Source: Nemertoderma westbladi
Taxonomy: Eukaryota; Xenacoelomorpha; Nemertodermatida; Nemertodermatidae
DNA: 64,000 nt
Direction: 5' to 3'
NCBI GenBank assembly: GCA_032718475.1
Contig: JAUCBJ010008370.1
Span: 1 to 64,000 of the forward strand
Part shown: positions 51,001 to 56,300 of the stretch, piece by piece
How the letters are laid out: every line of letters begins with the position of its first letter
How positions within the stretch are numbered: the stretch's first letter is position 1
Program-made: the position numbers and the translations under genes
The notes under the pieces: generated by a model
Told to the model about the DNA's origin: nothing
Databases searched by the model: none
Seen by the model: the letters and a program-made list of their open reading frames with translations, nothing else

Positions 51001-51462
51001 TCCCAAATGGGGAAAGAAAATGGGGAAATTAGAAATAAAACTTTCTGTTATATTTAAATACGGCAACCTACAGCATACACTGTAGGCCTACAGCATACAC
51101 TGTAAGCCTACAGCATACACTGTAAGCCTACAGCATACACTGTAAGCCTACAGCATACACTGTAGGCCTACAGCATACACTGTAGGCCTACTGTACGTAC
51201 ATTCTTAAATGGAATATTGCTTAATGTTATTGTTGGTAATTTTAATACTAATCTCAAATTCGGAACTTATTTGGATGAAAATGATTGTCGTTATTGTTGT
51301 AAAGCAGTCTCTCAAGGTTGTACATCTACTAACCATTTCTCCCTTGAGACCATAACAGGAACAATGTTTCGAGCCACCACAGCCACCGCAACGTTGTGAT
51401 TCCGCCACAGAAATCAAGTAAAACAAAATTATTACCCATAGCAATGATGAGTTTATAAACAT
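5947..51462 (-). CDS. COL4A1: Type IV collagen alpha chain (alpha1-like), 17 exons, C-terminus off the left edge
   Basis: Basement-membrane collagen, secreted as a triple-helical trimer that forms networks through its N-terminal 7S and C-terminal NC1 domains. I assembled 17 exons by reading GT/AG sites on the minus strand. Their lengths (129,127,116,163,180,161,168,202,150,114,240,173,139,182,238,201,140 nt) total 2823 nt, or 941 codons, with matching phase at every junction. Residues 1-23 are a signal peptide. Four cysteines (C-x2-C-x5-C-x-C) then precede YGLKGEM and uninterrupted Gly-X-Y up to a single cysteine (GACGLPG), which matches the layout of the 7S domain in human COL4A1. Beyond it the helix has many short interruptions, which is typical of type IV and not of fibrillar collagen. 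The CxCxGxKG start resembles alpha1 chains. Human alpha1 has 1669 residues, so about 700 including NC1 should lie beyond position 1. At least seven RGD triplets are present. The alpha1 assignment is inference; the collagen IV family call is strong. Confidence 0.9.
6087..6799. other. Intron 16 left part: two opposed homopolymer runs, otherwise nothing seen
   Basis: C20 at 6133-6152 and G20 at 6760-6779. AT-rich between; no gene or repeat recognised. Confidence 0.7.
6800..7745 (-). pseudogene. CR1/L2-like reverse transcriptase relic
   Basis: Three frame-shifted blocks on the minus strand. [18 protein letters not shown] and [10 protein letters not shown] (7740-7600) come first, in which the catalytic YADD is now YADG. 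Then [16 protein letters not shown] (near 7390-7340). Then [19 protein letters not shown] and [12 protein letters not shown] with STRGNGCDL (7250-6950). This order is the RT to C-terminal order of CR1/L2/Jockey-type LINEs. It is inactive and old. Confidence 0.7.
7746..9780. other. Intron 16 middle: no gene seen
   Basis: GACA-rich segments at 8440-8790; the rest is AT-rich unique-looking sequence. No plausible exon. Confidence 0.65.
8590..8790. repeat. Degenerate GACA/GTCT-rich segment
   Basis: Imperfect GACAGACAGAC-type runs, also at 8440-8480. Similar GTCTGTCGGTCGG runs occur at 37760-37800 and 51625-51650 within otherwise related dispersed repeats. Confidence 0.6.
9804..10697 (+). CDS. AFMID: Kynurenine formamidase (arylformamidase), intronless
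   Basis: An alpha/beta hydrolase that cleaves N-formylkynurenine to kynurenine and formate in tryptophan breakdown. The 297-residue ORF matches the family along its length. The N-terminal [15 protein letters not shown] corresponds to the EKQYSPSRW region. HGGYW (about residue 85) is the oxyanion-hole motif. GHSAGAQLA (about 150) carries the nucleophile serine. [13 protein letters not shown] follows, and [10 protein letters not shown] near the C-terminus carries the catalytic histidine. Length is normal for AFMID (about 300). The start is the first ATG before the conserved block. An ATTAAA polyadenylation-type signal lies at 10729. The gene sits antisense in intron 16 of the collagen gene and has no introns, which suggests a retrocopy or a secondarily intronless gene. 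The frame is intact, so it is probably functional. Confidence 0.88.
   Translation: MGTKQCDKNTPTTEELISGSYWSKRINVMEIFQNTTSELSEQSRMDFKGHRQKIVYGKRENGEFVDMFLSNEMGRNDALFLWIHGGYWQWGCAEWNHHVVLPLANQGISVAVLGYPLAPGITLTDIVDQSRRAFHEILKQYPKLNNICIGGHSAGAQLACAILSCDWSQQVPGLTNNVIKGFLGVSGVYDLNPLLGTSVGNALNLTANEMSVLSPLSIIETIATLNSNCSFSVAIGQHESPLIISQSREFYNRLIASGRISANHKILESCDHFNIVENLYYESFPLTRHIINEIIGN
10974..11174 (-). CDS. COL4A1: Collagen IV alpha1-like exon 16
   Basis: Acceptor ttcgcag|GTACTT. It encodes [16 protein letters not shown]... [16 protein letters not shown]... GIKG with several small interruptions. Donor AAAG|gtgggt, phase 1 out. Intron 15 between it and exon 15 is only 170 nt. Confidence 0.88.
11345..11582 (-). 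CDS. COL4A1: Collagen IV alpha1-like exon 15
   Basis: Acceptor atttcag|GGGATT. GC-rich. It encodes [45 protein letters not shown] and an interruption EPSPQSET before [16 protein letters not shown]. Donor AAAG|gttggt, phase 1 out. Confidence 0.87.
12640..13569 (+). pseudogene. RTE-like endonuclease domain (APE type)
   Basis: Nicks target DNA to prime reverse transcription. Visible motifs in order: GVQEHRM, GGIGLLM, a serine-rich core, [18 protein letters not shown] and SSDHRLIV, the classical apurinic-type endonuclease set. The N-terminal strand ([13 protein letters not shown], from about 12640) is in a different frame from the rest (open from 12700), so a frameshift lies near 12700. A second shift near 13560 separates it from the reverse transcriptase. 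Confidence 0.75.
13502..15433 (+). pseudogene. RTE-like reverse transcriptase (copy 1)
   Basis: Open for 643 codons. Motifs: [45 protein letters not shown] and [10 protein letters not shown] (catalytic FADD at about residue 430), then a thumb-like region and CWALTAEDT. The true domain start follows the frameshift at about 13560, so the first ATG is not a native start. The end is frameshifted too: after [14 protein letters not shown] the continuation is in another frame. Confidence 0.8.
15698..17174 (+). mobile_element. 5'-truncated LINE with poly(A) tail and 15-bp target duplication
   Basis: Flanked by a perfect duplication ATAAATCAATATACT (15683-15697 and 17175-17189), with an A-rich tail directly before the right copy. 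It holds the C-terminal part of a reverse transcriptase that differs from the RTE copies, in collagen intron 14, 70 bp after the RTE copy 1. The poly(A) tail and RT style suggest an L1/I/R1-type lineage; I cannot place it more exactly. Confidence 0.8.
15766..17022 (+). pseudogene. Partial reverse transcriptase of the truncated LINE
   Basis: Begins in frame at [15 protein letters not shown]. It continues [27 protein letters not shown] and [12 protein letters not shown] (YADD active site). The C-terminus has [11 protein letters not shown]... HALHC, a cysteine/histidine cluster like the zinc knuckle at the end of many LINE ORF2 proteins. No stop interrupts the 413 codons from 15781, so the insertion is young. 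It lacks its endonuclease and RT palm N-terminus. Confidence 0.75.
17419..17600 (-). CDS. COL4A1: Collagen IV alpha1-like exon 14
   Basis: Acceptor attctag|GCGACA. It encodes GDSGEVG, a long interruption ([18 protein letters not shown]), then [16 protein letters not shown]... GGDGIK. Donor AAAG|gttagt, phase 0 out. One RGD. Confidence 0.88.
18060..18210. repeat. Inverted repeat, arms about 35 bp
   Basis: CCACCATCTTGCACTGATTA near 18098 and TAGTCAGTGCAAGATGGTGG near 18171, with flanking partial complementarity (GATGAC / GTCATC). Confidence 0.75.
18520..18690. mobile_element. Second, decayed SINE palindrome of the same family
   Basis: Left arm (18520-18625, minus) with GGCGCAGCTTTGCAATGTCG and CATTCAGCTAGCGGCTCAGG. 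Partial right arm (18651-18690) CCTGAGTCGCTAGCTGAATG. Only about 25 bp separates the arms. Confidence 0.65.
18758..19086. repeat. 48-bp tandem repeat, 7 copies
   Basis: Unit starts GGTGTCGCCATGGAATCATT and ends GTAGTACCGCTA. A 48-bp unit keeps frame, so both strands are open, but there is no sign of a gene. Confidence 0.9.
19100..20200. other. Intron 13 segment without a gene
   Basis: Contains C20 at 19572-19591 and otherwise nothing recognised. Confidence 0.65.
20205..20710 (+). pseudogene. Fragment of a retroelement C-terminal endonuclease-like domain
   Basis: A GC-rich island in AT-rich intron. The open stretch (to 20669) reads HNDIVRR-type start, [38 protein letters not shown], and [18 protein letters not shown]. 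The DG...PW..G...WD order and the late ETSG block are features I associate with the C-terminal region of invertebrate retroelement proteins that resembles a PD-(D/E)xK nuclease. After FLKV the frame slips: [20 protein letters not shown], the expected continuation, appears in another frame up to about 20700. With no reverse transcriptase next to it, this is a dead fragment. Confidence 0.55.
20974..21069. repeat. 32-bp tandem repeat, 3 copies
   Basis: Unit CTGTATGTCTTCGGTACC plus WGATTAACTGGTAA, one mismatch between copies. Confidence 0.9.
21594..23985 (+). repeat. 16-bp satellite in collagen intron 13, about 148 copies
   Basis: Unit AGACAATGTTAGATAT with recurring variants (TACAATG, AATGCTAG, AATATTAG, GATACAG, GATAAAG). 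Variant order repeats over several blocks, indicating higher-order duplication. Confidence 0.93.
24091..24424. mobile_element. Two tRNA-derived SINEs in inverted orientation (palindrome)
   Basis: The right arm (24312-24424, plus) reads CCTGAGCCGCTAACTGAATG, then GTTATAGCGTCAG (A-box-like), later GGTCACCAGTTCGATCCCAC (B-box-like), then GACGTCATTGCCGACTTTGC. The left arm (24091-24199) is its reverse complement with about 10% differences. The A/B box order and spacing fit a Pol III promoter from a tRNA. About 110 bp separate the arms. Confidence 0.72.
24545..24690 (+). repeat. Dispersed repeat family F, partial copy
   Basis: CTCCTTTCCATAAATTGAGA, GGGTAAATTCGCC and GGTCAAGTCC then C10 and TGTCTCC match the other copies. 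Confidence 0.65.
25018..25156 (-). CDS. COL4A1: Collagen IV alpha1-like exon 13
   Basis: Acceptor tattcag|[22 protein letters not shown]... [17 protein letters not shown]... GNPG. Donor CCAG|gtaaat, phase 1 out. Confidence 0.9.
25360..25532 (-). CDS. COL4A1: Collagen IV alpha1-like exon 12
   Basis: Acceptor ttccag|GATATA. It encodes GYKGVAG, an interruption [10 protein letters not shown], and [13 protein letters not shown]... GQTGDVER. Donor AAGG|gtaagt, phase 0 out. A run of 24 G (minus strand) starts 13 nt into the intron. Confidence 0.9.
25601..26378. mobile_element. Foldback/MITE-like element with GGGTGTTCC ends
   Basis: Ends GGGTGTTCCATAATGATTGC / complement. Arms of about 200 bp match with gaps; they include C22 (25620-25641) on the left and G13 (26347-26359) on the right. 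It fills most of collagen intron 11. No clear target duplication. Confidence 0.75.
26536..26591. repeat. (GA)n microsatellite
   Basis: GAGA repeats interrupted by GGGG, 90 bp beyond the donor of collagen exon 11. Confidence 0.95.
26680..26919 (-). CDS. COL4A1: Collagen IV alpha1-like exon 11 with a cysteine-bearing interruption
   Basis: Acceptor tttctag|GCCCAC. Longest exon seen (240 nt) and very GC-rich against AT-rich introns. It encodes [13 protein letters not shown], an interruption [10 protein letters not shown] with two cysteines three residues apart, then [13 protein letters not shown]... [10 protein letters not shown]. Donor AAAG|gtgagt, phase 1 out. Confidence 0.9.
27600..28951 (+). 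mobile_element. RTE-like retrotransposon, 5'-truncated and decayed (copy 3, diverged)
   Basis: RT from about [16 protein letters not shown] and NYRGICL through [42 protein letters not shown] and [13 protein letters not shown] (28190), then a thumb region and [10 protein letters not shown]. It ends in (TAG)5 at 28937-28951. At least one stop (near 27841) and several frame changes (28470-28850) make it dead. It is only moderately similar to copies 1 and 2. Antisense in collagen intron 10. Confidence 0.78.
29096..29209 (-). CDS. COL4A1: Collagen IV alpha1-like exon 10
   Basis: Acceptor atttag|GTGTTC. It encodes [12 protein letters not shown], an interruption AGAELIM, and [19 protein letters not shown]. 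Donor TATG|gttagt, phase 1 out. Confidence 0.87.
29421..29580 (-). repeat. 80-bp tandem duplication across the exon 9 donor
   Basis: Copies 29421-29500 and 29501-29580 differ at about five positions. Each contains CGGGAAG|gtgagtcgg. The exon-proximal copy carries 58 exon bases and 22 intron bases; the distal copy has become intron. Confidence 0.92.
29523..29672 (-). CDS. COL4A1: Collagen IV alpha1-like exon 9 (3' part duplicated in the next intron)
   Basis: Acceptor gttaag|GTAACC. It encodes [16 protein letters not shown], an interruption STTV, and [10 protein letters not shown]... GLLGREG. Donor GAAG|gtgagt, phase 1 out. The last 58 exon bases and first 22 intron bases are repeated immediately downstream with a second intact donor (29443). 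Using that donor would add 80 nt and shift the frame, so the exon-proximal donor is chosen. Confidence 0.87.
30282..30483 (-). CDS. COL4A1: Collagen IV alpha1-like exon 8
   Basis: Acceptor ttttcag|GATTCG. It encodes [17 protein letters not shown]... [16 protein letters not shown] with a short interruption at RWPIP. Donor CAAG|gtgggt, phase 1 out. Contains an RGD. Confidence 0.9.
30484..31765. other. Intron 7: no gene seen
   Basis: A trace of repeat family F at 30545-30620. Short open frames look random. Confidence 0.65.
31766..31933 (-). CDS. COL4A1: Collagen IV alpha1-like exon 7
   Basis: Acceptor aattag|GGAGTG. Fifty-six codons: [16 protein letters not shown]... [11 protein letters not shown]. 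Donor CAAG|gtgagt, phase 0 out. Gly-X-Y apart from the end, where GPPPK runs into DSKGG of exon 8. Confidence 0.9.
32111..32271 (-). CDS. COL4A1: Collagen IV alpha1-like exon 6
   Basis: Acceptor ttttatag|TCATCG. It completes the interruption (IIAAPK) and continues [16 protein letters not shown]... GRPGPEGFQ. Donor TCAG|gtaatt, phase 0 out. Confidence 0.87.
33321..35151 (+). CDS. Short-chain dehydrogenase/reductase, two exons
   Basis: NAD(P)-dependent oxidoreductase of the classical SDR family; the substrate cannot be told from sequence. Exon 1 (33321-33868) has the cofactor motif TGASSGIG (about residues 21-28), the NVAG motif, NVSS with the catalytic serine, and Y-S-M-S-K (YxxxK active site). 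Exon 2 (34899-35151) has the C-terminal core ending in [12 protein letters not shown], the usual SDR finish. Splicing ATAAG|gtgagt to ttccag|AGTGAA rebuilds an arginine codon and gives IRVNSVNP, a conserved SDR segment. Total 266 residues, normal for the family. It lies antisense inside collagen intron 5. Its own intron (33869-34898) contains a perfect hairpin (34531-34627) and a dispersed repeat. Confidence 0.88.
34531..34627. repeat. Perfect 97-bp hairpin in the SDR intron
   Basis: Arms of about 44 bp (TAATGTAAATAGGACAATAT... GCGAAAAAT) with a loop of under 10 nt. Confidence 0.88.
34640..34840 (+). repeat. Dispersed repeat family F, copy in the SDR intron
   Basis: Matches 63640-63835 (inverted) over about 190 bp at high similarity. 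Shared marks are TAACAGCTGATTACTC, CCTGTTCTATTGTGTTTAG, CATTGAGGCGGGATATTAAT and TCGCC. A partial copy lies at 24575-24690 and a trace at 30545-30620. No coding potential. Confidence 0.75.
35925..36104 (-). CDS. COL4A1: Collagen IV alpha1-like exon 5
   Basis: Acceptor gttacag|GAGAAG. Gly-X-Y from [19 protein letters not shown] to GYKGYKG, then the start of a non-collagenous interruption IDWPPQ. Donor CAGA|gttagt at 35924, phase 1 out. The interruption continues into exon 6 (IIAAPK). Confidence 0.85.
36712..36857. repeat. Inverted repeat bounded by GGTACC
   Basis: GGTACC, then ACGGAAGCCCGTAAGGGCCA and TTATATTAAC, with the complement 60 bp later ending GGTACC. Likely a MITE in collagen intron 4. 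Confidence 0.75.
37730..37960. repeat. Dispersed repeat with GTCTGTCGG run (collagen intron 4)
   Basis: GACGAAGTAAGCGAGTTTTG, CATATGACCG, then GTCTGTCGGTCGGTCTGTC, GGCTAATAACTCTC and GTACACATGCGCAG. It looks like one copy of a genome-wide repeat; a related copy is at 51590-51800. Confidence 0.5.
38362..38524 (-). CDS. COL4A1: Collagen IV alpha1-like exon 4
   Basis: Acceptor gttacag|GGGGAG, phase 0 in. It encodes GEVGKRGDN, then [18 protein letters not shown], an interruption VVDESLILD, and [16 protein letters not shown]. Donor CCAG|gtagga, phase 1 out. Two RGD triplets. The interruption after the 7S segment is typical of type IV chains. Confidence 0.9.
38730..46547 (-). repeat. 33/34-bp minisatellite built from a collagen 5' splice junction, about 230 copies
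   Basis: Fills nearly all of collagen intron 3. On the minus strand the 34-bp unit is 26 bases of exon 3 coding end (GTAGACCAGG... GGAACTAAT) plus the first 8 intron bases GTAAGTTT. A 33-bp form has CAAGAAAC for CCAGGAAAC. Four donor states are seen: GTAAGT, GTTAGT, GTCAGT and a dead TTAAGT. Higher-order repetition of three units (100 bp) occurs around 43730-44300. Confidence 0.95.
46522..46637 (-). CDS. COL4A1: Collagen IV alpha1-like exon 3 (7S helix, cysteine; last 26 nt are copy zero of a minisatellite)
   Basis: Acceptor ttttcag|GAAAT. It encodes [12 protein letters not shown]... [18 protein letters not shown]. The cysteine aligns with the single helical cysteine of the human 7S domain (GIPGCNGTKG). 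I end the exon at AAT|gtaagt (46522). A donor 26 nt earlier (CCAG|gtagac) looks acceptable, but it would leave phase 1 and put exon 4 into a frame with an immediate stop (GG GGA GGT AGG TAA). The chosen end lies inside the first unit of the 33/34-bp array that fills the following intron. Confidence 0.85.
46809..46935 (-). CDS. COL4A1: Collagen IV alpha1-like exon 2 (7S helix)
   Basis: Perfect Gly-X-Y over 42 codons, starting [13 protein letters not shown] and including an RGD (KGDRGDVG). Acceptor ccttag|GGA, donor CAAG|gtagcc, phase 1 out. Confidence 0.9.
47405..50750 (-). repeat. 28-bp minisatellite in collagen intron 1, roughly 115-120 copies
   Basis: Minus-strand core GGCTACAATCTACCGGAGGC plus AACACAGA. 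Interspersed variants carry GTTCCTCTCTACC or a shortened unit. Because 28 is not a multiple of 3 and the unit lacks stops on the minus strand, long artefactual open frames result. Unlike the two other large arrays, it does not touch an exon. Confidence 0.9.
51071..51190. repeat. 20-bp tandem repeat, 6 copies, just 3' of collagen exon 1
   Basis: Unit CAGCATACACTGTARGCCTA. It lies in collagen intron 1, 140 bp past the exon 1 donor. Confidence 0.93.
51334..51462 (-). CDS. COL4A1: Collagen IV alpha1-like exon 1: signal peptide and 7S cysteines
   Basis: Forty-three codons from ATG at 51462. Residues 1-23 form a hydrophobic signal peptide ([20 protein letters not shown] then ESQ). The mature start is [20 protein letters not shown], holding the four cysteines that cross-link 7S domains between molecules. 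The donor is ATG|gttagt at 51333, phase 0, and the next exon begins with a glycine codon, so the Gly-X-Y register is kept. Confidence 0.9.
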
Positions 51463-53282
51463 TTTGTACGTAAAGTTCGTTATTTGGTTTTTAATTGTCT
51501 ACAAATAATATAAATTATGTGATAGTTGTCTTTTAATGTGGGACGAGCTATTCGAAGTCTGAGAGTAGCATACAGTTACAGTTCTGCAGTTTACAGGTTT
51601 AGTCATGGCCAAATAGGTATTGCCCGTCTGTCTGTCTGTCCGTCCGTCCGAGTGCTCAATTTTTGAACCTGAATATTTCTGCAACGGCTTGGCCATATAT
51701 TTGTTGAAATTTGCTATGCATGTCTCTTGTGGATAAAATGTTGTAAACGTTTCAGATTATATCGACTCAAACGTCCAAATAGGTCAATAACGAACATTTA
51801 TTGTACGTAACGTTTTATATAATAGTTGTCGGTTGTCGGTTGTCGGCGTTACGTTTACATTCGACTATCTGCAATTGGGTTGGTAAATAATTATAACGCA
51901 CTTTCTTCATGCATTATGTCATTCCACAATAAATGAATAAAAATAAACAATATTATTTTTTTGGCTTTATGTTTAGGCCTATAAGAAATAAAAAGCACTG
52001 ATTTTTTAAATTAATTATTTAACGATAATGATTTACGATATCGATACTTTCATATTGATTTAGTTTGCTATTATCCTATATTAGGCCTGTCTCGTGTTAT
52101 TGTTATGTAACAATTAGTGCAGTTATATAATAAATATTATTTATAATTATTAACGATATAATTAATAATTTTTTAAAATTAATTATTAACTAATAATAAT
52201 TGTATACAATTATATCATTAGCTACCCATGTTTAATGAGAAGATATTATTGTTAACATGTTACAGTGTTAAGTAAAATGAAGTAAAAAGTTGAGAGTGGA
52301 AATGATTAATCTAAACCTAAATTTCAAATTATCTCTTAGTAAGTTTATGAAAGCCAGTTAAATCAGGTAGGCTTGTCAACAGTTAACTGGTCTAATTGGG
52401 CTACAAAGCTCCAACAGTGACTAAACTTTACTAGTAACCAATCAAATATTCGCTGGTTTACATTCCTAAAATTTTAATATAGTTAATTTCGCGAGAGTTT
52501 ATTAAATATTTCATTGCAAAATAAGCTTTATTTCCCTGTACGTTCATAATTATTGATATATATGCGTAGAATTATCAGTTTAGATAATTAAAAACAGAAG
52601 GTATGATTACGATTTGTTGCTCGAAGTATATATTTAATTATTTTCGCGAAATATAGTTTGTTATAAGAAAACATGAGGAATGGGAATTCCCTTAGATTCC
52701 GAATATAATTGAGACACTATGGAAGTGGGGGGTCCCTTTTGTTTATCCCTATCGTTAAACAGATAGTGGCCAACCAAATAGCCAGACTGGCAGGTTGTTG
52801 ATGTTCATAGGGAGGGAGCAATGTGGAGTTATTACAACGTGCTGACGGGCAGACTTACTTATAAAACTGTGATACGGTAAAACACAAACTTTCTTGTTTC
52901 TTATAGTGCAGTTATATGTAATTTTAAACATTATTTTGTAGTCACATATTTATAATTATTTTTATGTTTTGTAATATAAGTATTTTTTATAACTGATTAA
53001 TTTTATAATGATGAAAATATGTATTTTTATTTTAGTATAATAAAATTACCGCCGTTACTTAATTGTTGTTTTAGGTTACCGGTAGCTCTTTTATGTTGAC
53101 GCCACGCATAGACGCATTTAATTCCCACATTTAATAACAATAAGTAATAACTGTTAATTAGTAGTTGATGCGCACTATATATGTAAGTACCTGTACCAAT
53201 TAATAGTTGAGTGATATTTATTAGCGAATTAACTAACAGGGTTTCATTAAACCCTACCGTTTGTATTTCATGAGCTCATGAA
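51463..53282 (+). promoter_or_regulatory. Divergent intergenic region between the two collagen IV genes
   Basis: 1.8 kb between the two start codons. It should hold both transcription starts and a shared promoter, by analogy with COL4A1/COL4A2. I see no clear TATA box or CpG-rich core. It contains a GTCTGTCC-type dispersed repeat (about 51590-51800), is otherwise AT-rich, and ends in an 18-bp perfect palindrome. Confidence 0.6.
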
Positions 53283-53283
53283 A
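53266..53283. promoter_or_regulatory. 18-bp perfect palindrome abutting the alpha2-like start codon, with two upstream ATGs
   Basis: TTTCATGAGCTCATGAAA is self-complementary, and its last A is the A of the ATG. It contains ATG AGC TCA TGA (53270, a three-codon uORF) and an ATG at 53278 opening an out-of-frame overlapping uORF. Whether it lies in the transcript is not shown. Confidence 0.45.
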
Positions 53284-53366
53284 TGCATAGTTTTTCTATT
53301 TCTTCAAGTTTCATTCCATTAGGTGTTATAATACTTGTTCTGAATTTTATACCAACCGACTCTGCC
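53283..53366 (+). CDS. COL4A2: Collagen IV alpha2-like exon 1 (signal peptide)
   Basis: Twenty-eight codons, phase 0 end. Two out-of-frame upstream ATGs (53270 and 53278) lie within 13 nt of the start. Confidence 0.68.
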
Positions 53367-56300
53367 GTAAGTAAATAAATTGTTAATTATAAAATATTTA
53401 TATTTATTAATAACAATTATTCGAAGTTAGAGATATTACAGTACATTAGGCCTTTGGTACAATGTACAAATAAGAGTTTTTGATACAAAATAGAGTATTT
53501 GATAGAATAGAGATAGGATAGCTGGATACAAGAATAAGTACTGGAACTTCAACACCATCCCTTTAAAAGTGGCCGCCATGGAGTACAGATTTAATTGCTG
53601 AATGGCAGAAAGGCCATTTCTTCTATTATAGACTCCAATTATAATAATTGTTGTGAGATTCTATGAATTCGATCGTGTTCTATGTTCACAGATTAATTTA
53701 CTTTTTTAACTCTGGTCCCATCTCACATCGCCCTAACATCCCAACACATTTTCTTGTTTTGGCGAGACGAGTAATATAGTGGCGACAGATCGCACTGCTA
53801 TACACCATGTGCTGTCGGAATATAGTGTCGTTATTGCGGTACCTGGACCGGTGTCTGAGTATTGTACTCACAGATATTCCCATTGGCGATATCTCCTTTG
53901 CAGAAGTGAAGGCTGCTGCAAGGAGCATTAAGACCAATCGTGCCAGTGGAGTAGATGGTGTTCCCCCTGAGGTCTTTAAAATACCTGAGTGTTTAAAGCT
54001 CATCTATCCCATCATAGTAGACATGTACCGAACAACAAGAGTCCCACAAGAAATGAAAACAAATAAGTTGGTGCCAGTTCCCAAGAAGGGCAACCTAACA
54101 CTCTATGGTTCTTTTCGGGGAATCTCATTGATCTCGATTGCTGCAAAGCTATACAATAGGATTCTATTAAATCGCATCAGGGATCCCATTGAGAGACTGC
54201 TCCGTGGAAATCAGAATGGGTTCCGTAAAGGTCGTGGGACCATGGAGCCCATTTTGGCACTTAGAAGGATAATTGAAGAGTTATCAAAAAAGAAAGACAG
54301 GCATCTGGCTGTTATCTTTGTTGACTTCTTCAAGGCCTTTGATTCAGTCTCTCGCTCACGTATGTTCAGCATACTTTCATTATATGGGATTCCTGATGAA
54401 ATTATTGCAGCAATCAGATCAGTATATGATGGTTCGACAACATTTGTGTCTACTGTTGACGGTGACACAGAACCATTTGAAGTGTTATGGGGCGTCCTCC
54501 AAGGAGACACACTTGCACCATTCTTGTTCATTATTGTGGTTGACTATGTTCTACGCATGTCCTTAGATCATTATAATGATGATGGGGTGATGATAACTCC
54601 ACCTACTGGCTCCAGAAGTCGAGGAAATCCTGCCAAGTACCTAACTGATCTAGACTTTGCTGATGACTTAGGAGTACTCTCAGAATCATTAGAGGGAGCC
54701 CAACGGCTCCTCAGCTCATTAGAACATGCTGCTTCTAGTGTTGGTCTTTTTATTAACTCCAGAAAGACCAAAATTCTGACAGTTAACTTTGAAAGTCCTC
54801 AGCAAGTCTCTGATCGGATGAGCATAAGCTCAAAGGATGGTATGCTTATGAGCATGTGGACGACTTCTGTTACCTGGGATCATGGATCCGGATCCGGAAG
54901 TCAGGTGAGGACCTTCGAATACGTAAGGGAAAGGCATGGGCAGCCTTGAATAGGCTTTCCAGGATTTGGAAGTCACCGAGAATTAATCGGAAACTTAAGG
55001 TCCGATTATTTAGAGCAGCAGTAGTTCCAGTACTCCTCTACGGGAGTCCATGCTGGGCTCTAACTGCTGAGGACACCAAATCTCTGGATGGCACATTCAC
55101 GAGAATGCTACGCCGGGTTCATTGTGTCAAGTACAATGCACACATCTCCAACCAGACACTATATAACATTGGAGGTGTCTCATTGGTTCCCCCAAGCTTG
55201 ACACTAGAACAAAATCGCCTCCGCTTTGCAGGACATTGCTTTCGCCGTGAGGACCAGCCAGTGCATAATCTTGTACTTTGGCAGCCTCATGGAGTGAATA
55301 GCATGGTGGACAGCCCATGACTTTCTTGAGACGCATCTTAAAGGACACTGGCCTTAAAGATGCGGATGATCTAGCAAATGTCATGGGTGATAGGGAGTTG
55401 TGGCGGTGCAATTTTGTTGACAAGCCGGCACAGCATTCTTAAAAATGCAGCTGCAATGCAGCATGCCGATCCTAGTAGTAGTAGTGGACCCCCCCCCCCC
55501 CAAATTTTTCGACAAATCTTAATGAAATTGCATGAAATTTGAAACATAGATAGTTTCACCTCCCTCCTCCTTGCTGGGTGAGTCAGCATTTTTATTTTTG
55601 CTTTCATTCTTTAGCTATAAGCGTTTGAAAAAGGTGTCTCCGTCGGTATTGCGCCAGTTACACCGCAGTTATTCTTCAACCTTATAGCGATTTGTTGATT
55701 TTGACGGTCAGCGGGCCATGCAAGGATTCCAAATATGTATCATAATCTGAATTTGGTCGTAAAATAGCTGAGATATGAGCGTTCAAATGTTGCATGAATT
55801 AGCATCAGCGCGAGGCTATTTTATTCAATTTAATTAATAATCCATATTCTAGAACACTTTGTTTATATACGAATAGCTACGCAATAGTATGATTACAGAG
55901 TTATTGCATTGTTGCCCAGCTACGTATGGGATAAACAACATGTTCTAGAATATGGTATATTTTTTTAATAGAATAAATTACCTTGCGCAGGTGTAAAACC
56001 ATGCAACATTAGAATGCCCATATCTCTGCTGTTTTAGGACGAAATTCAGATTGTGATACAAATCCAGCTTTCTGTCAATATCAACAAATCGCTATAAGGT
56101 TGAAGAATAACTGCGGTGTATCTGGCGCAATACCGACGGAGACACCTTTTTCAAACGCTTGTAGCTAAGGAATGAAAGCAAAAATAAAAATTCTGGCTCA
56201 CCCAGCAAGGAGGAGGGAGGTGAAACTATCTCTGGTTCAAATCTCATGCAATTTCATTAAGATTTGTCGAAAAATTTGAGGGGGGGGGGGGGGGGGGTCC

